DNA of 64,000 nt from contig NC_022247.1 of NCBI RefSeq assembly GCF_000463015.1, positions 930,001-994,000 of the forward strand, written 5' to 3'. Within the stretch, counting starts at the first letter, position 1, and every line of letters starts with the position of its first letter. The notes under the pieces are model-generated. The model was not told where the DNA came from. It saw nothing but the letters and a program-made list of their open reading frames with translations, and did not search any database. Source of the stretch: Variovorax paradoxus B4 (GTDB lineage: Bacteria > Pseudomonadota > Gammaproteobacteria > Burkholderiales > Burkholderiaceae_C). Position numbers and translations under genes: made by a program. Shown here one piece after another: positions 8,082-16,322 of the stretch.

Positions 8082-9077
8082 TTACTTGATCGCAACGATG
8101 CGGTCGTAGTCCTGCTGGCGGTAGCCGTGGTCCGTGGGCTTGGTGTTCTTCAGCACAGCTTCGCGGAACGCGGTCTTGTCCACGGTGATCACGTTGTTGC
8201 CGCGCTTCTTGAACTCCTCGGTCAGGCGGATTTCCGAGGCGATGATGTCGCGGCCGGTCTTTTCGGCGGCCTCCTGCATCACGTCGGCGAAGATCTTCTT
8301 CTCGTCGGCCGAGAGCTTGCCCCACAGCTGGCCGGAGACCACGGTCAGCAGCGAGTCGACGATGTGGCCCGTGAGCGAGATGTTCTTCTGCACCTCGAAG
8401 AACTTCTTGGCCTCGATGGTGGGCAGCGGATTCTCCTGCGCATCGACCGTGTTGTTCTGCAGCGCAAGATAGACCTCGGCGAACGCGATGGGCGTGGCGT
8501 TGGCGCCCAGGGCCTTGGGGAAGGCCAGGTACGCTGGTGCGTCGGGCACGCGGATCTTCAGGCCTTTCATGTCTTCGGGCTTGGTCACCGGCCTGGCGGC
8601 GCTCGATGTGACATGGCGCGCGCCGTAGTAGTTGAGCGCGGTGATGTGGTTACCGCTCTTTTCGTCGTAGCCCTTGGCAAGCTCCTGGAAGACGTCGCTC
8701 TTGGCGTACTTCAGCAGATGCTCCGCATCGCGGAAGATGAACGGAAAGTAGGTCACGGCCAGCGGCTTGTAGGTGTTGCCTGCAAAGCTGGCGCCGGTCA
8801 GGACGATGTCGACCGTGCCGAGCGTCAGGCCCTGGTTGATGTCCGACTCCTTGCCCAGGCTGGAGGCCGGGAACACCTGGATGTCGTACTTGCCGTTGGT
8901 GCGCTTCTTGATTTCTTCCGCAGCCCACACCGAGTACTTGTGGAACGGCTCGGAGGTTTCGTAGACGTGCGCCCACTTGAGCTTGGTCTGCGCGCCGGCG
9001 ATGCCAGCCGTGCCCAGCGCGGTGGCCGTCAGGGCGCAGGCGGCGATGGCTTTGAGGATATGGCGTTTGCTGTTCAT
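8082..9077 (-). CDS. dctP: TRAP transporter periplasmic binding protein (DctP family)
   Basis: A 331-residue exported protein. The start at 9077 gives MNSKRHILKAIAACALTATA and a signal peptide ending near GIAGAQT; a longer open frame upstream has no signal-like N-terminus. DctP features are KWAHVYETSEPFHKYSVWAA, the PASSLGKESDINQGLTLGTVD segment and LKIRVPDAPAYLAFPKALGANATP, where the Arg contacts a substrate carboxylate in known DctP structures. It is the first gene of the minus-strand operon (dctP-dctQ-dctM-uxaA-ldh), 46 nt downstream of the GntR gene, and should select the sugar acid that the operon degrades. Confidence 0.9.
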   Translation of the reverse strand: MNSKRHILKAIAACALTATALGTAGIAGAQTKLKWAHVYETSEPFHKYSVWAAEEIKKRTNGKYDIQVFPASSLGKESDINQGLTLGTVDIVLTGASFAGNTYKPLAVTYFPFIFRDAEHLLKYAKSDVFQELAKGYDEKSGNHITALNYYGARHVTSSAARPVTKPEDMKGLKIRVPDAPAYLAFPKALGANATPIAFAEVYLALQNNTVDAQENPLPTIEAKKFFEVQKNISLTGHIVDSLLTVVSGQLWGKLSADEKKIFADVMQEAAEKTGRDIIASEIRLTEEFKKRGNNVITVDKTAFREAVLKNTKPTDHGYRQQDYDRIVAIK

Positions 9078-9123
9078 CGGTTTGTCTCCGTTGTAGTGAT
9101 GGGGTGAAGAAGTCGCTGGCGGT

Positions 9124-9837
9124 TCAGGACGAGGCTTTTTTCGCGCGGCGCCAGCTCGCGCTGAATCGTTGGTGCGAGTTGTCCATGTGGGCGTGCATGG
9201 CGGCGCGCGCGGCCTCGGCATCGCGCGCCGCCACGGCGTCGCGGATGGCCTCGTGCTCGGCGATGGCCGAGCGCCAGGAGGCCACCGTTTCGAAGTAGCC
9301 GCCCAGGCGCGTGAAGATCGGTCCGTTGCGGGAATCCCAGAAGTTCTGCACCGTTTCCACCAGCACGGCGTTGCCGCCGGCGTTGACGATGGCCACGTGG
9401 AATTCGCGGTCGCCTTCGAGCGGCAGTATTTCGCGGTCGGCGAGCCCGCGCATCGTTTCGATGGCGCGGCTCATGGCGTCGATGTCCTTGCGCTTGCCCA
9501 CGGTGGCCGCGATGGCCGCGGTTTCGCCCTCGATCACGCGGCGTGCGCGAATCAGTTCCAGCGGGCCCCATTCGGTAGGCGCCACCGGCTTGCTCGCGCG
9601 ATGCGACCGGTCGAGCACATACACGCCCGAGCCCGTGCGAACCTCGACCCAGCCCTCGACCTCGAGCGCGATCAGCGCCTCGCGCACCGAGGGCCGGCTC
9701 ACGCCGAGCTGCTTGGCCAGGTCGCGCTCGGCCGGCAGCCGCGCGCCGACCGCGAACTCGCCCTTGCGGATCAGCCCTCGGAGCTGGTCGGCAATCTGGC
9801 GGTACAGGCGCTGGGGTTCGACGGTCTGGAGCGGCAC
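9124..9837 (-). CDS. FadR-type GntR transcriptional regulator
   Basis: A 237-residue regulator from the GTG at 9837. The N-terminal winged helix reads LYRQIADQLRGLIRKGEF, LPAERDLAKQLGVSRPSVREAL and VRTGSGVYVL; the C-terminal FCD domain has the RRVIEGETAAIAA helix, the DREFHVAIVNAGGN metal/ligand motif and EHEAIRDAVAARDAEAARAAMHAHM. An open frame reaches to 9948 but would run through the operator-like dyads at 9856-9889, so the shorter form is preferred; no clear ribosome site is visible for either. FadR-type regulators usually repress sugar-acid genes until a pathway intermediate binds. It lies between the dctP operon and the diverging SDR operon and probably controls both. Confidence 0.85.
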   Translation of the reverse strand: MPLQTVEPQRLYRQIADQLRGLIRKGEFAVGARLPAERDLAKQLGVSRPSVREALIALEVEGWVEVRTGSGVYVLDRSHRASKPVAPTEWGPLELIRARRVIEGETAAIAATVGKRKDIDAMSRAIETMRGLADREILPLEGDREFHVAIVNAGGNAVLVETVQNFWDSRNGPIFTRLGGYFETVASWRSAIAEHEAIRDAVAARDAEAARAAMHAHMDNSHQRFSASWRRAKKASS

Positions 9838-9855
9838 GATGGCGATGGTTAAGGG

Positions 9856-9889
9856 TTGTCCTGAATTGGACAAGTGGTAAGGCCAATTC
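9856..9889. promoter_or_regulatory. Overlapping dyads: likely operator of the GntR regulator
   Basis: TTGTCC and GGACAA (9856-9861, 9868-9873) form one 6-bp inverted repeat. GAATTGG and CCAATTC (9863-9869, 9883-9889) form a second, overlapping one. TGGTAAGGCCA inside the second resembles the TGGTnnnACCA pattern bound by FadR-type regulators. The site lies in the divergent region between the GntR gene and the SDR operon, so one bound regulator could shut off both. Confidence 0.5.
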
Positions 9890-9965
9890 AGAATACGATC
9901 CGTACCGCGCCGTCGCCATCGGGCCAAACCCTGAACGGCCGCTTCCATCTTTCAAGGAGACATGC

Positions 9966-10700
9966 ATGAGACTCAAGGGCAAGACCGTGCTCGTGACGGC
10001 CGCCGGACAAGGCATCGGCCACGCGAGCGTGCTCGCCATGGCCGCCGAAGGCGCGCAGGTGTGGGCGACCGACGTGAACGAGAAGCTGCTCGAGCGCTAC
10101 GCCGGCGTCGCCAACGTGCGCACGGCGAAGCTCGACGTGCTCGACAAGGAAGCGATCGGCGCCTTCTTCAAGAGTCTTCCCGCGCTCGACGTACTGTTCA
10201 ACTGCGCCGGCGTGGTGCACAACGGCACCGCACTCGACGCCACGGACAAGGATCTGGAGTTCGCGTTCAACCTGAACGTGCGCGCGCAGTTCTGGACTAT
10301 CCAGGCTGCGCTGCCCGGCATGCTGGCCGCAGGAAGCGGCAGCATCATCAACATGGCGAGCGTGTGCTCGAGCATGAAGGGCCTGCCCAACCGCTTCGTC
10401 TACGGCACCACCAAGGCCGCGGTGCTGGGCCTGACCAAGAGCGTGGCGGCCGACTTCGTGGCGCGCGGCATCCGCTGCAATGCCGTCTGCCCGGGCACGG
10501 TCGACACGCCTTCGCTCGGCGAGCGCATCAACGCCAACGAGGACCCTGACGCAGCGCGCAAGGCCTTCATTGCGCGCCAGCCCATGGGCCGGCTCGCGCA
10601 AGCCGAGGAAATCGCGCCCGTGGTGGTGTTCCTGGCCAGCGACGAATCGGTGTTCGCCACCGGCCAGGCCTTCACGGTCGACGGCGGCATCACCATATGA
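9966..10700 (+). CDS. SDR oxidoreductase, probably a 2-keto-3-deoxy sugar-acid 4-dehydrogenase
   Basis: A 244-residue classical SDR with TAAGQGIGHASV (cofactor glycines), NCAGVV, the active-site Ser in ASVCSS and YGTTK (Tyr and Lys). The wording (VDGGITI end, SDF/ADFVARGIRCNAVCPGTVDTPSL) resembles BDH2/DHRS6-like enzymes and the bacterial L-2-keto-3-deoxyfuconate or -rhamnonate 4-dehydrogenases. An FAH-family hydrolase two genes on supports the second view: the 2,4-diketo product is what such hydrolases cleave. It leads the plus-strand operon facing the GntR gene. The exact sugar acid is inferred only. Confidence 0.75.
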   Translation: MRLKGKTVLVTAAGQGIGHASVLAMAAEGAQVWATDVNEKLLERYAGVANVRTAKLDVLDKEAIGAFFKSLPALDVLFNCAGVVHNGTALDATDKDLEFAFNLNVRAQFWTIQAALPGMLAAGSGSIINMASVCSSMKGLPNRFVYGTTKAAVLGLTKSVAADFVARGIRCNAVCPGTVDTPSLGERINANEDPDAARKAFIARQPMGRLAQAEEIAPVVVFLASDESVFATGQAFTVDGGITI

Positions 10701-11443
10701 ACCAGCTCGACTTCGCGGGCCGCCATGCGGTGGTGACCGGCGGCGCGGCGGGACTGGGCTACGGCATCGCCGGGCGGCTGATCGCCTCGGGCGGCAGCGT
10801 CACCCTGTGGGACCGCGACGAGGCCGCGGCCGCCAAGGCCGCAGCGTCGCTCGGCCCCAAGGCCTTCGCGGTGAAGGTCAACGTGGCGCAGCAGTCTTCC
10901 GTGGCCGCGGCCGTGGCGGCCACGCTGGCGCATTCGCCGCGCATCGATGCGCTGGTCAACAGCGCGGGCATCACCGGCCCCAACACCAAGCTGTGGGATT
11001 ACCCGGTGGACGATTGGCGGCAGGTGATGGACGTCAACATCAACGGCGTGTTCCTGTGCTGCCGCGAAGTGGTGGTGCAGATGCGAACACAAGGCTACGG
11101 CCGCATCGTGAACATCGCTTCCGTGGCCGGAAAAGAGGGCAACCCGAACGCCAGCGCCTACAGTGCGAGCAAGGCCGCGGTGATCGCGCTCACCAAGTCG
11201 CTGGGCAAGGAACTGGCCGACACCGGCATCCGCGTCAACTGCGTGACGCCCGCGGCGGTGAAGACCGCCATCTTCGACCAGATGACACCGGAGCACATCG
11301 CGTTCATGCTCTCAAAAATCCCGATGGGCCGCTTCGGCACGGTGGAGGAGGTGGCCGCGATGGTCGGCTGGCTCTGCACCGAAGATTGCTCGTTCTCCAC
11401 CGGCGCCGTGTTCGACCTCTCCGGCGGCCGCTCCACCTATTAA
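10697..11443 (+). CDS. SDR oxidoreductase, probable sugar or sugar-acid dehydrogenase
   Basis: A 248-residue classical SDR with VVTGGAAGLGYGIAGRL, DRDEAAA after strand 2 (an acidic residue favouring NAD), NSAGITGPN, the IASVAGKEG serine region and YSASKAAV (catalytic Tyr and Lys). Its ATG overlaps the stop of the preceding SDR by 4 nt. In this setting it most likely carries out an oxidation step at the sugar or sugar-acid level, upstream of the dehydratase, but the substrate cannot be read from the sequence. Confidence 0.78.
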   Translation: MNQLDFAGRHAVVTGGAAGLGYGIAGRLIASGGSVTLWDRDEAAAAKAAASLGPKAFAVKVNVAQQSSVAAAVAATLAHSPRIDALVNSAGITGPNTKLWDYPVDDWRQVMDVNINGVFLCCREVVVQMRTQGYGRIVNIASVAGKEGNPNASAYSASKAAVIALTKSLGKELADTGIRVNCVTPAAVKTAIFDQMTPEHIAFMLSKIPMGRFGTVEEVAAMVGWLCTEDCSFSTGAVFDLSGGRSTY

Positions 11444-11467
11444 TCAGTCTCCCAAAGAAAGGATCAC

Positions 11468-12316
11468 ATGAAACTCGTTCGCTATGGCAATCCCGGCAAG
11501 GAAAAGCCCGGCCTCATCGACGACAACGGCCAGCTGCGCGACCTGAGCGCGCTGGTCAAGGACATCGGGCCCGAGCAGCTCGGCGACGCCGCGCTTGCCA
11601 AGCTGCGCAAGCACAAGGTCGACAAGCTGCCGCTGGTCAAGGGCAAGCCGCGCTTCGGCAGCCCGGTGGCCAACGTCGGCAAGTTCATTGCCATCGGCCT
11701 GAACTACGCCGACCATGCGGCCGAGTCCGGCCTGCCGATTCCGAAGGAGCCGGTGGTCTTCATGAAGGCCACCAGCTGCATCCAGGGCCCGAACGATCCG
11801 GTCATGCTGCCCAAGAACTCGGTCAAGAGCGACTGGGAAGTCGAGCTCGGCGTGGTCATCGGCGCGCGCGCGCGCTACGTCTCGCAGAAGGATGCGCTCA
11901 ACTTCGTGGCCGGCTACTGCACCATCAACGACGTGAGCGAGCGCGAGTTCCAGATCGAGCGCGGCGGCACCTGGGACAAGGGCAAGGGATGCGACACCTT
12001 CGGGCCCATCGGCCCCTGGCTCGTGACGCGCGACGAAGTGCCCAACCCGCAGAAGCTGTCGATGTGGCTTGACCTCAACGGCAAGCGCATGCAGACCGGC
12101 AGCACCAGGACCATGATCTTCAGCATCGCCAAGATCGTGAGCTACCTGAGCCAGTTCATGACGCTTCTGCCCGGCGACGTCATCACCACCGGCACGCCGC
12201 CCGGCGTGGGCCTGGGCATGAAGCCGCCGCTCTACCTGAAGAAGGGCGACGTGATGACGCTGGGCATCGAAGGCCTGGGCGATCAGCGGCAGGAAGTGAT
12301 TCCGTTCAAGCTGTAA
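11468..12316 (+). CDS. FAH-family hydrolase, probable 2,4-diketo-3-deoxy sugar-acid hydrolase
   Basis: A 282-residue protein with the short N-terminal domain MKLVRYGNPGKEKPGL and the fumarylacetoacetase C-terminal fold: IGLNYADHAAESG (catalytic His region), the metal ligands in SDWEVELGVVIG, GYCTINDVSERE, and the TTGTPPGVGLGMKPP loop. This wording matches enzymes annotated as ureidoglycolate lyase or 2,4-diketo-3-deoxy-L-fuconate hydrolase; the latter splits the diketo acid to pyruvate plus a short hydroxy acid. With the SDR two genes upstream it would complete a non-phosphorylative route. A strong hairpin terminator follows at 12339. Confidence 0.8.
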   Translation: MKLVRYGNPGKEKPGLIDDNGQLRDLSALVKDIGPEQLGDAALAKLRKHKVDKLPLVKGKPRFGSPVANVGKFIAIGLNYADHAAESGLPIPKEPVVFMKATSCIQGPNDPVMLPKNSVKSDWEVELGVVIGARARYVSQKDALNFVAGYCTINDVSEREFQIERGGTWDKGKGCDTFGPIGPWLVTRDEVPNPQKLSMWLDLNGKRMQTGSTRTMIFSIAKIVSYLSQFMTLLPGDVITTGTPPGVGLGMKPPLYLKKGDVMTLGIEGLGDQRQEVIPFKL

Positions 12317-12338
12317 GCCAACAAGCGAACAGCCAGGA

Positions 12339-12377
12339 AACGGCGCGGCGGGCGATGTCCCGGCGCGCCGTTCTTGT
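12339..12377 (+). terminator. Intrinsic terminator of the SDR/FAH operon
   Basis: Arms 12339-12352 and 12359-12372 pair over 14 positions with one mismatch around a 6-nt loop (CGATGT). The T-rich stretch TTCTTGTTT follows at once. It separates the sugar-acid operon from the HutC-led operon. Confidence 0.8.
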
Positions 12378-12393
12378 TTGTGCGGCGTCGGTT

Positions 12394-12421
12394 TTAAATG
12401 TCCCATTGACAGAACATTGAA
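12394..12421. promoter_or_regulatory. Operator-like dyad at the HutC-type regulator gene
   Basis: TTAAATGT (12394-12401) and ACATTGAA (12414-12421) are inverted with 7 of 8 positions matching. A TTGACA at 12406-12411, a possible -35 box, lies between the arms. The dyad ends 20 nt before the regulator start codon, which suits autoregulation. Confidence 0.4.
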
Positions 12422-12441
12422 ACTGCAAAAACATCAAAGGC

Positions 12442-13233
12442 ATGTCGCAGATGCCTTTGCCGAAGTACCACCAGATCTACCTGGTCCTGCGTGAGCAGTT
12501 GCACGAAGGCCGTTTCGCGGAGGGGCTGCCCGGCGAGCTCGCGCTCATGGCGCAGTTCAACGTGGCGCGCGTCACGGTGCGGCGCGCGCTCGAGCAGCTG
12601 TCTTCCGAAGGCCTGATCGCGCGCAACCCGGGGCGCCGCACGCGCGCGCTGCCGCCCGTGCTCGCGGGCGAAGCGAACAACGGCAACAGCATGGAGCGCG
12701 CCAATCTGCGCGGCCTGCTCGAGAACCTGGTGACGATGGGCCTGCACACCTCGGTGAAAGTGATCGAGGTGGCCACCATCACGGCCTCCACCCAGGTGGC
12801 CGAGGCGCTGCAGCTGCAGCTGGGCGACCCGGTGCAGAAGGCGGTGCGCGTGCGCTCCACCAAGGAAGGTCCGCTCTCGCACATCACCACCTACGTGCCC
12901 GACACGATCGCGCGCCGCTTCGGCCGCCGCGAGCTGTCGAAGAAGCCCATCCTCGTGCTGCTCGAGGAATCGGGCGTCAAGGTGGGGCGTGCGCACCAGA
13001 CCATCTCCGCGCGCCTGGCCGACAACCTGATCGCGCAGCACCTCGACGTGTCGGTCGGCTCGGCCCTGCTTGCGGTGCGCCGCCTGATCTACGACGAGGA
13101 CGAGCGGCCCGTGCAGTGGCTGCACGGCCTCTACCGCCCCGACCGCTACACCTACGAAATGCAGCTCTCCCGCGTGGGCGGCATCGACGCGAAGGTGTGG
13201 GTCAGCAAAGACGTGTCAGCCAAGTTCAACTGA
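12442..13233 (+). CDS. HutC-subfamily GntR regulator (UTRA domain)
   Basis: A 263-residue regulator: winged helix in residues about 5-70 (YHQIYLVLREQLHEGRFAEG, FNVARVTVRRALEQLSSEGL), then a UTRA effector domain with SKKPILVLLEESGVKVGRA and LLAVRRLIYDEDERPVQWL. UTRA domains bind small metabolites, often an intermediate of the pathway controlled. It is the first gene of the long plus-strand operon, 17 nt before the ABC binding-protein gene, and is the natural local regulator of the whole cluster to 29.5 kb. Confidence 0.88.
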   Translation: MSQMPLPKYHQIYLVLREQLHEGRFAEGLPGELALMAQFNVARVTVRRALEQLSSEGLIARNPGRRTRALPPVLAGEANNGNSMERANLRGLLENLVTMGLHTSVKVIEVATITASTQVAEALQLQLGDPVQKAVRVRSTKEGPLSHITTYVPDTIARRFGRRELSKKPILVLLEESGVKVGRAHQTISARLADNLIAQHLDVSVGSALLAVRRLIYDEDERPVQWLHGLYRPDRYTYEMQLSRVGGIDAKVWVSKDVSAKFN

Positions 13234-13250
13234 AGAAAAAGGAAAGCCCC

Positions 13251-14456
13251 ATGCAGAACCGCCGCAGTTTCGTGTCGCAGTCCGCCGCCCTGGCCACCGC
13301 CGTCGCCTTCCCGCTCGTGGCCGGCGCGCAGCCCAAGACCGTCAAGGTCGGCGTGCTGCATCCGGTCACCGGGGCGCTGGCCTATTCGGGCCAGCAATGC
13401 CGCCTCGGCGCGCTGATGGCCATCGAAGACATCAACGCCGCCGGCGGCATCAAGGCGCTCGGCGGTGCGAAGCTCGAGGCCCTGCTGGGCGACGCGCAAT
13501 CGCAGCCGCAGGCCGGCGCGGCCGAGGTCGAGAAGATGAACGAGGCCGGCGTGTCCGCCATCGTGGGCGCCTACGCCTCGGCCATCTGCCTGGCGACCAC
13601 GCAGGCGGCGGCCAAGTACAACCTGCCGCACGTGGTCGACGTGGGCGTGGCCGACCAGATCGTCGAGCGCGGCCTGAAGAACACTTTCCGCTTCGGCCCC
13701 GGCTACAAGAAGTCGACCGAGGTGGCCATGGCCAACCTGCTGGTGCTCAACAAGGCCGCAGGCAACCCGGCCAAGACCGTGATGATCATTCACGAAGAGT
13801 CGCTGTTCGGCGCCGGCACCGCGCAGCTGCTCTCGCGCGAGCTGCCGGGCTACGGCTTCGAGGTGAAGGAGGTGGTGAAGCACGCCAACCCGACGCGCGA
13901 CTTCAACAACATCGTGCTGCGCATGAAGTCGATCAACCCGGACATCGTGATCCCGGCCAACTACTACAACGAATACGCGCTGCTGGTGCGCACCATGCAG
14001 CAGCAGAAGGTGGTGCCCAAGGCGATCTTCTCGGTGCTGGGCGGCGCCGCATCGAGCTACAAGTTCGTGAAGGAGTTCCCGGACGCGGCCAACGGCATCA
14101 TCGACTGCAACCACTGGTTCAACCCGAAGGACAAGCGCTCGCAGGAGCTGCGCAAGCGCGTGGAGGCCAAGGGCCAGTTCTTCAGCTACGAGGTCTTCAT
14201 GACCTACACCTCGATGTGGCTGCTGGCCGATGCGCTGGAACGCGCGAAGTCGGCCGGGCGCGCCGCGATCATCGATGCGCTGGAGAAGAGCACCTTCTCG
14301 AATCACATCATGCCGTACGGCCCCACGAAATTCGTCAATGGGCAGAACGAGGGGGCGCAGCCGCTGATGACTCAGGTGGTGAAGAACGACATCAAGGTGA
14401 TCATTCCGCGCGACTACCGCGAGGTCGATCCCGTGTTCCCGCTGCGCGCAGCCTGA
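13251..14456 (+). CDS. Liv-type ABC transporter periplasmic binding protein
   Basis: A 401-residue exported protein. MQNRRSFVSQSAALATAVAF leads a signal peptide ending near VAGAQP, possibly a Tat type because of NRRSFV. The mature part is a type-I periplasmic binding fold: VKVGVLHPVTGALAYSGQQ, GDAQSQPQAGAAEVEKM and IVGAYASAICLATTQAAAKYN. It delivers a ligand to the LivHMGF complex encoded directly downstream. Binding proteins of this group take branched-chain amino acids, amides, urea or aromatic acids; the HyuAB-containing operon argues against an ordinary amino acid. Confidence 0.88.
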   Translation: MQNRRSFVSQSAALATAVAFPLVAGAQPKTVKVGVLHPVTGALAYSGQQCRLGALMAIEDINAAGGIKALGGAKLEALLGDAQSQPQAGAAEVEKMNEAGVSAIVGAYASAICLATTQAAAKYNLPHVVDVGVADQIVERGLKNTFRFGPGYKKSTEVAMANLLVLNKAAGNPAKTVMIIHEESLFGAGTAQLLSRELPGYGFEVKEVVKHANPTRDFNNIVLRMKSINPDIVIPANYYNEYALLVRTMQQQKVVPKAIFSVLGGAASSYKFVKEFPDAANGIIDCNHWFNPKDKRSQELRKRVEAKGQFFSYEVFMTYTSMWLLADALERAKSAGRAAIIDALEKSTFSNHIMPYGPTKFVNGQNEGAQPLMTQVVKNDIKVIIPRDYREVDPVFPLRAA

Positions 14457-14469
14457 AACGGAAGGCGGG

Positions 14470-15342
14470 ATGTTCGATTTCGGCATTCTTTTCCCGTCGG
14501 TCCTGAACGGGCTGACGACGGGCGCGGTGTACGCACTGATCGCACTGGGGCTCACGCTGATCTACGGCGTCCTGCACATCATCAACTTCGCGCACGGCGC
14601 CAGCCTGATGCTGGCGCTGTATGCGGTGTACTTCCTCAAGGAGCGGCTGGGCATCGACCCGTACCTCGCACTGCCCATCGTCGTGCTCGGCATGTTCGCG
14701 CTCGGCTATGCGCTGCAGCGCAGCGTCATCAACCGCGCGGGCCACGGCAAGGACGAGAACATCCTGCTCGCCACGCTCGGCATCGCCATCGTCATGGAGA
14801 ACCTCGCGCTGCTGTTCTTCAAGTCGGACACGCGCAACATCGACACCGCCTATTCGCTCAGCACCGTCGCCATCGGCCCCGCGATGATCGCCGTGCCCAA
14901 GCTCGTGGCCTTCGCGGGGGCGCTGGTGGTGTCTGGCATCCTGTTCTGGATCATGGGCCGCACCGACCTCGGCCGCGCCATCCGCGCCGTCGCCAAGGAG
15001 AAGGAAGGCGCCAAGCTCATGGGCATCGACGTCGACCACGTCTACGCCATGAGCTTCGGCATCGGCCTGGCCTGTCTCGGCGCAGCCGCCTGCTTCCTGC
15101 TGCCGGCCTACTACGTCAACCCGCAGGTGGGCGGCGGCTTCGTGCTCGTGGCCTTCACCATCGTCGTGCTCGGCGGCATGGGCAGCTTCGTCGGCGCGCT
15201 CATCGGCGGCCTCCTGGTCGGCGTGGTCGAGTCGCTCGGCGGACTTTATCTTGGCGAGTCGCTGGGGCAGATCGGCATCTTCGCGATCTTCATCGGCGTG
15301 GTGCTCTTTCGTCCGCAAGGCATGTTCGGAGCCAAGGCATGA
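14470..15342 (+). CDS. livH: Liv-type ABC transporter permease (LivH family)
   Basis: A 290-residue permease with about eight membrane helices. Family features are LNGLTTGAVYALIALGLTLIYGVLHIINFAHG near the start (here read in short parts), ATLGIAIVMENLALLFF and VLGGMGSFVGALIGGLLVGVVES. It pairs with LivM to form the membrane channel. The start is 13 nt after the binding-protein gene and the stop overlaps livM by 4 nt. Confidence 0.9.
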   Translation: MFDFGILFPSVLNGLTTGAVYALIALGLTLIYGVLHIINFAHGASLMLALYAVYFLKERLGIDPYLALPIVVLGMFALGYALQRSVINRAGHGKDENILLATLGIAIVMENLALLFFKSDTRNIDTAYSLSTVAIGPAMIAVPKLVAFAGALVVSGILFWIMGRTDLGRAIRAVAKEKEGAKLMGIDVDHVYAMSFGIGLACLGAAACFLLPAYYVNPQVGGGFVLVAFTIVVLGGMGSFVGALIGGLLVGVVESLGGLYLGESLGQIGIFAIFIGVVLFRPQGMFGAKA

Positions 15343-16322
15343 GCGCGGGCAACAGGCAACTCGCCGGCATTGCGCTCTTTGCCGTGCTGGTCGGCTGCGT
15401 GCCGCTCGTCACGAAGTCGGGCGTGACGCTGAACTTCGTGATGATGGCGCTCTACGCCACGCTCATCGCGCAGGCCTGGAACATCCTCGGCGGCTTCGGC
15501 GGGCAGTTCTCGTTCGGGCATGCGCTGTTCTTCGGCACGGGCGCCTACGTCCAGGCCATCGCCCAGCTGCAGGGCGGCATCAACGCCTGGGTGGCGCTGC
15601 CGCTGGCCGTGGCCGGCGCTGCGCTGGTCGGTCTCTTCGTGGGCGCGCTCAGCTTCCGCTATGGCCTCAAGGGCTCCTACTTCGCGCTCGTCACGCTGGC
15701 CTTCGCGGAGGTGTTCCGCATCCTCGCGCTGTCGGTGAACTTCACGGGTGGCGGCGTCGGGCTGATGGTGCCGCTGCGCGAATCGGTGGCCAACCTGCAG
15801 TTCGCCTCGCGCGCCGGCTACCTGTGGGTGGTGCTGGCCATGGTGGTGCTGGCGCTGCTCGTGACCTGGTGGCTGCGCAACGGCCGCTTCGGTGCCTACC
15901 TCCAGGCCGTGCGCGACAACGAGGATGCGGCGCGCGCCGTGGGCGTGAACCCATTTCGCATCAAGCTCGCGGCCATCGGCCTCTCGGCCGCCTTCATGGG
16001 CGCGGCCGGTGCCTTCTACGTGCAGGTGTTCCAGTACATCGACGCCGGCATCGCCTACGGCCCGGCCGTGTCGGTCGAAGCCCTGGTGGCCGCCATCGTG
16101 GGCGGCATGGGCACGCTGTGGGGCCCGGTGCTGGGTGCGGTCGTGCTGCACCTGCTGTCGGACCTCACGCGCAACCTGTTCGGCGAGCTGCCGGGCATCA
16201 ACATGGTGATCTACGGCACGGTGCTGGTCGTGATCGTGATCTTCCTGCCGCGCGGCGTCGCCGGGCTGGGGCTGTCGGTGCGGCAGCTGTGGAATGCGAA
16301 GCAGGGAGGCCGCCATGACTGA
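15339..16322 (+). CDS. livM: Liv-type ABC transporter permease (LivM family)
   Basis: A 327-residue permease with about nine helices. It has QAWNILGGFGGQFSFGHALFFGTGAY, the G-Q-F/S-x-GHA motif typical of LivM, and VGGMGTLWGPVLGAVVL, the ATPase coupling and last-helix region. It completes the channel with LivH. The start overlaps the livH stop and its own stop overlaps livG by 8 nt. Confidence 0.9.
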   Translation: MSAGNRQLAGIALFAVLVGCVPLVTKSGVTLNFVMMALYATLIAQAWNILGGFGGQFSFGHALFFGTGAYVQAIAQLQGGINAWVALPLAVAGAALVGLFVGALSFRYGLKGSYFALVTLAFAEVFRILALSVNFTGGGVGLMVPLRESVANLQFASRAGYLWVVLAMVVLALLVTWWLRNGRFGAYLQAVRDNEDAARAVGVNPFRIKLAAIGLSAAFMGAAGAFYVQVFQYIDAGIAYGPAVSVEALVAAIVGGMGTLWGPVLGAVVLHLLSDLTRNLFGELPGINMVIYGTVLVVIVIFLPRGVAGLGLSVRQLWNAKQGGRHD

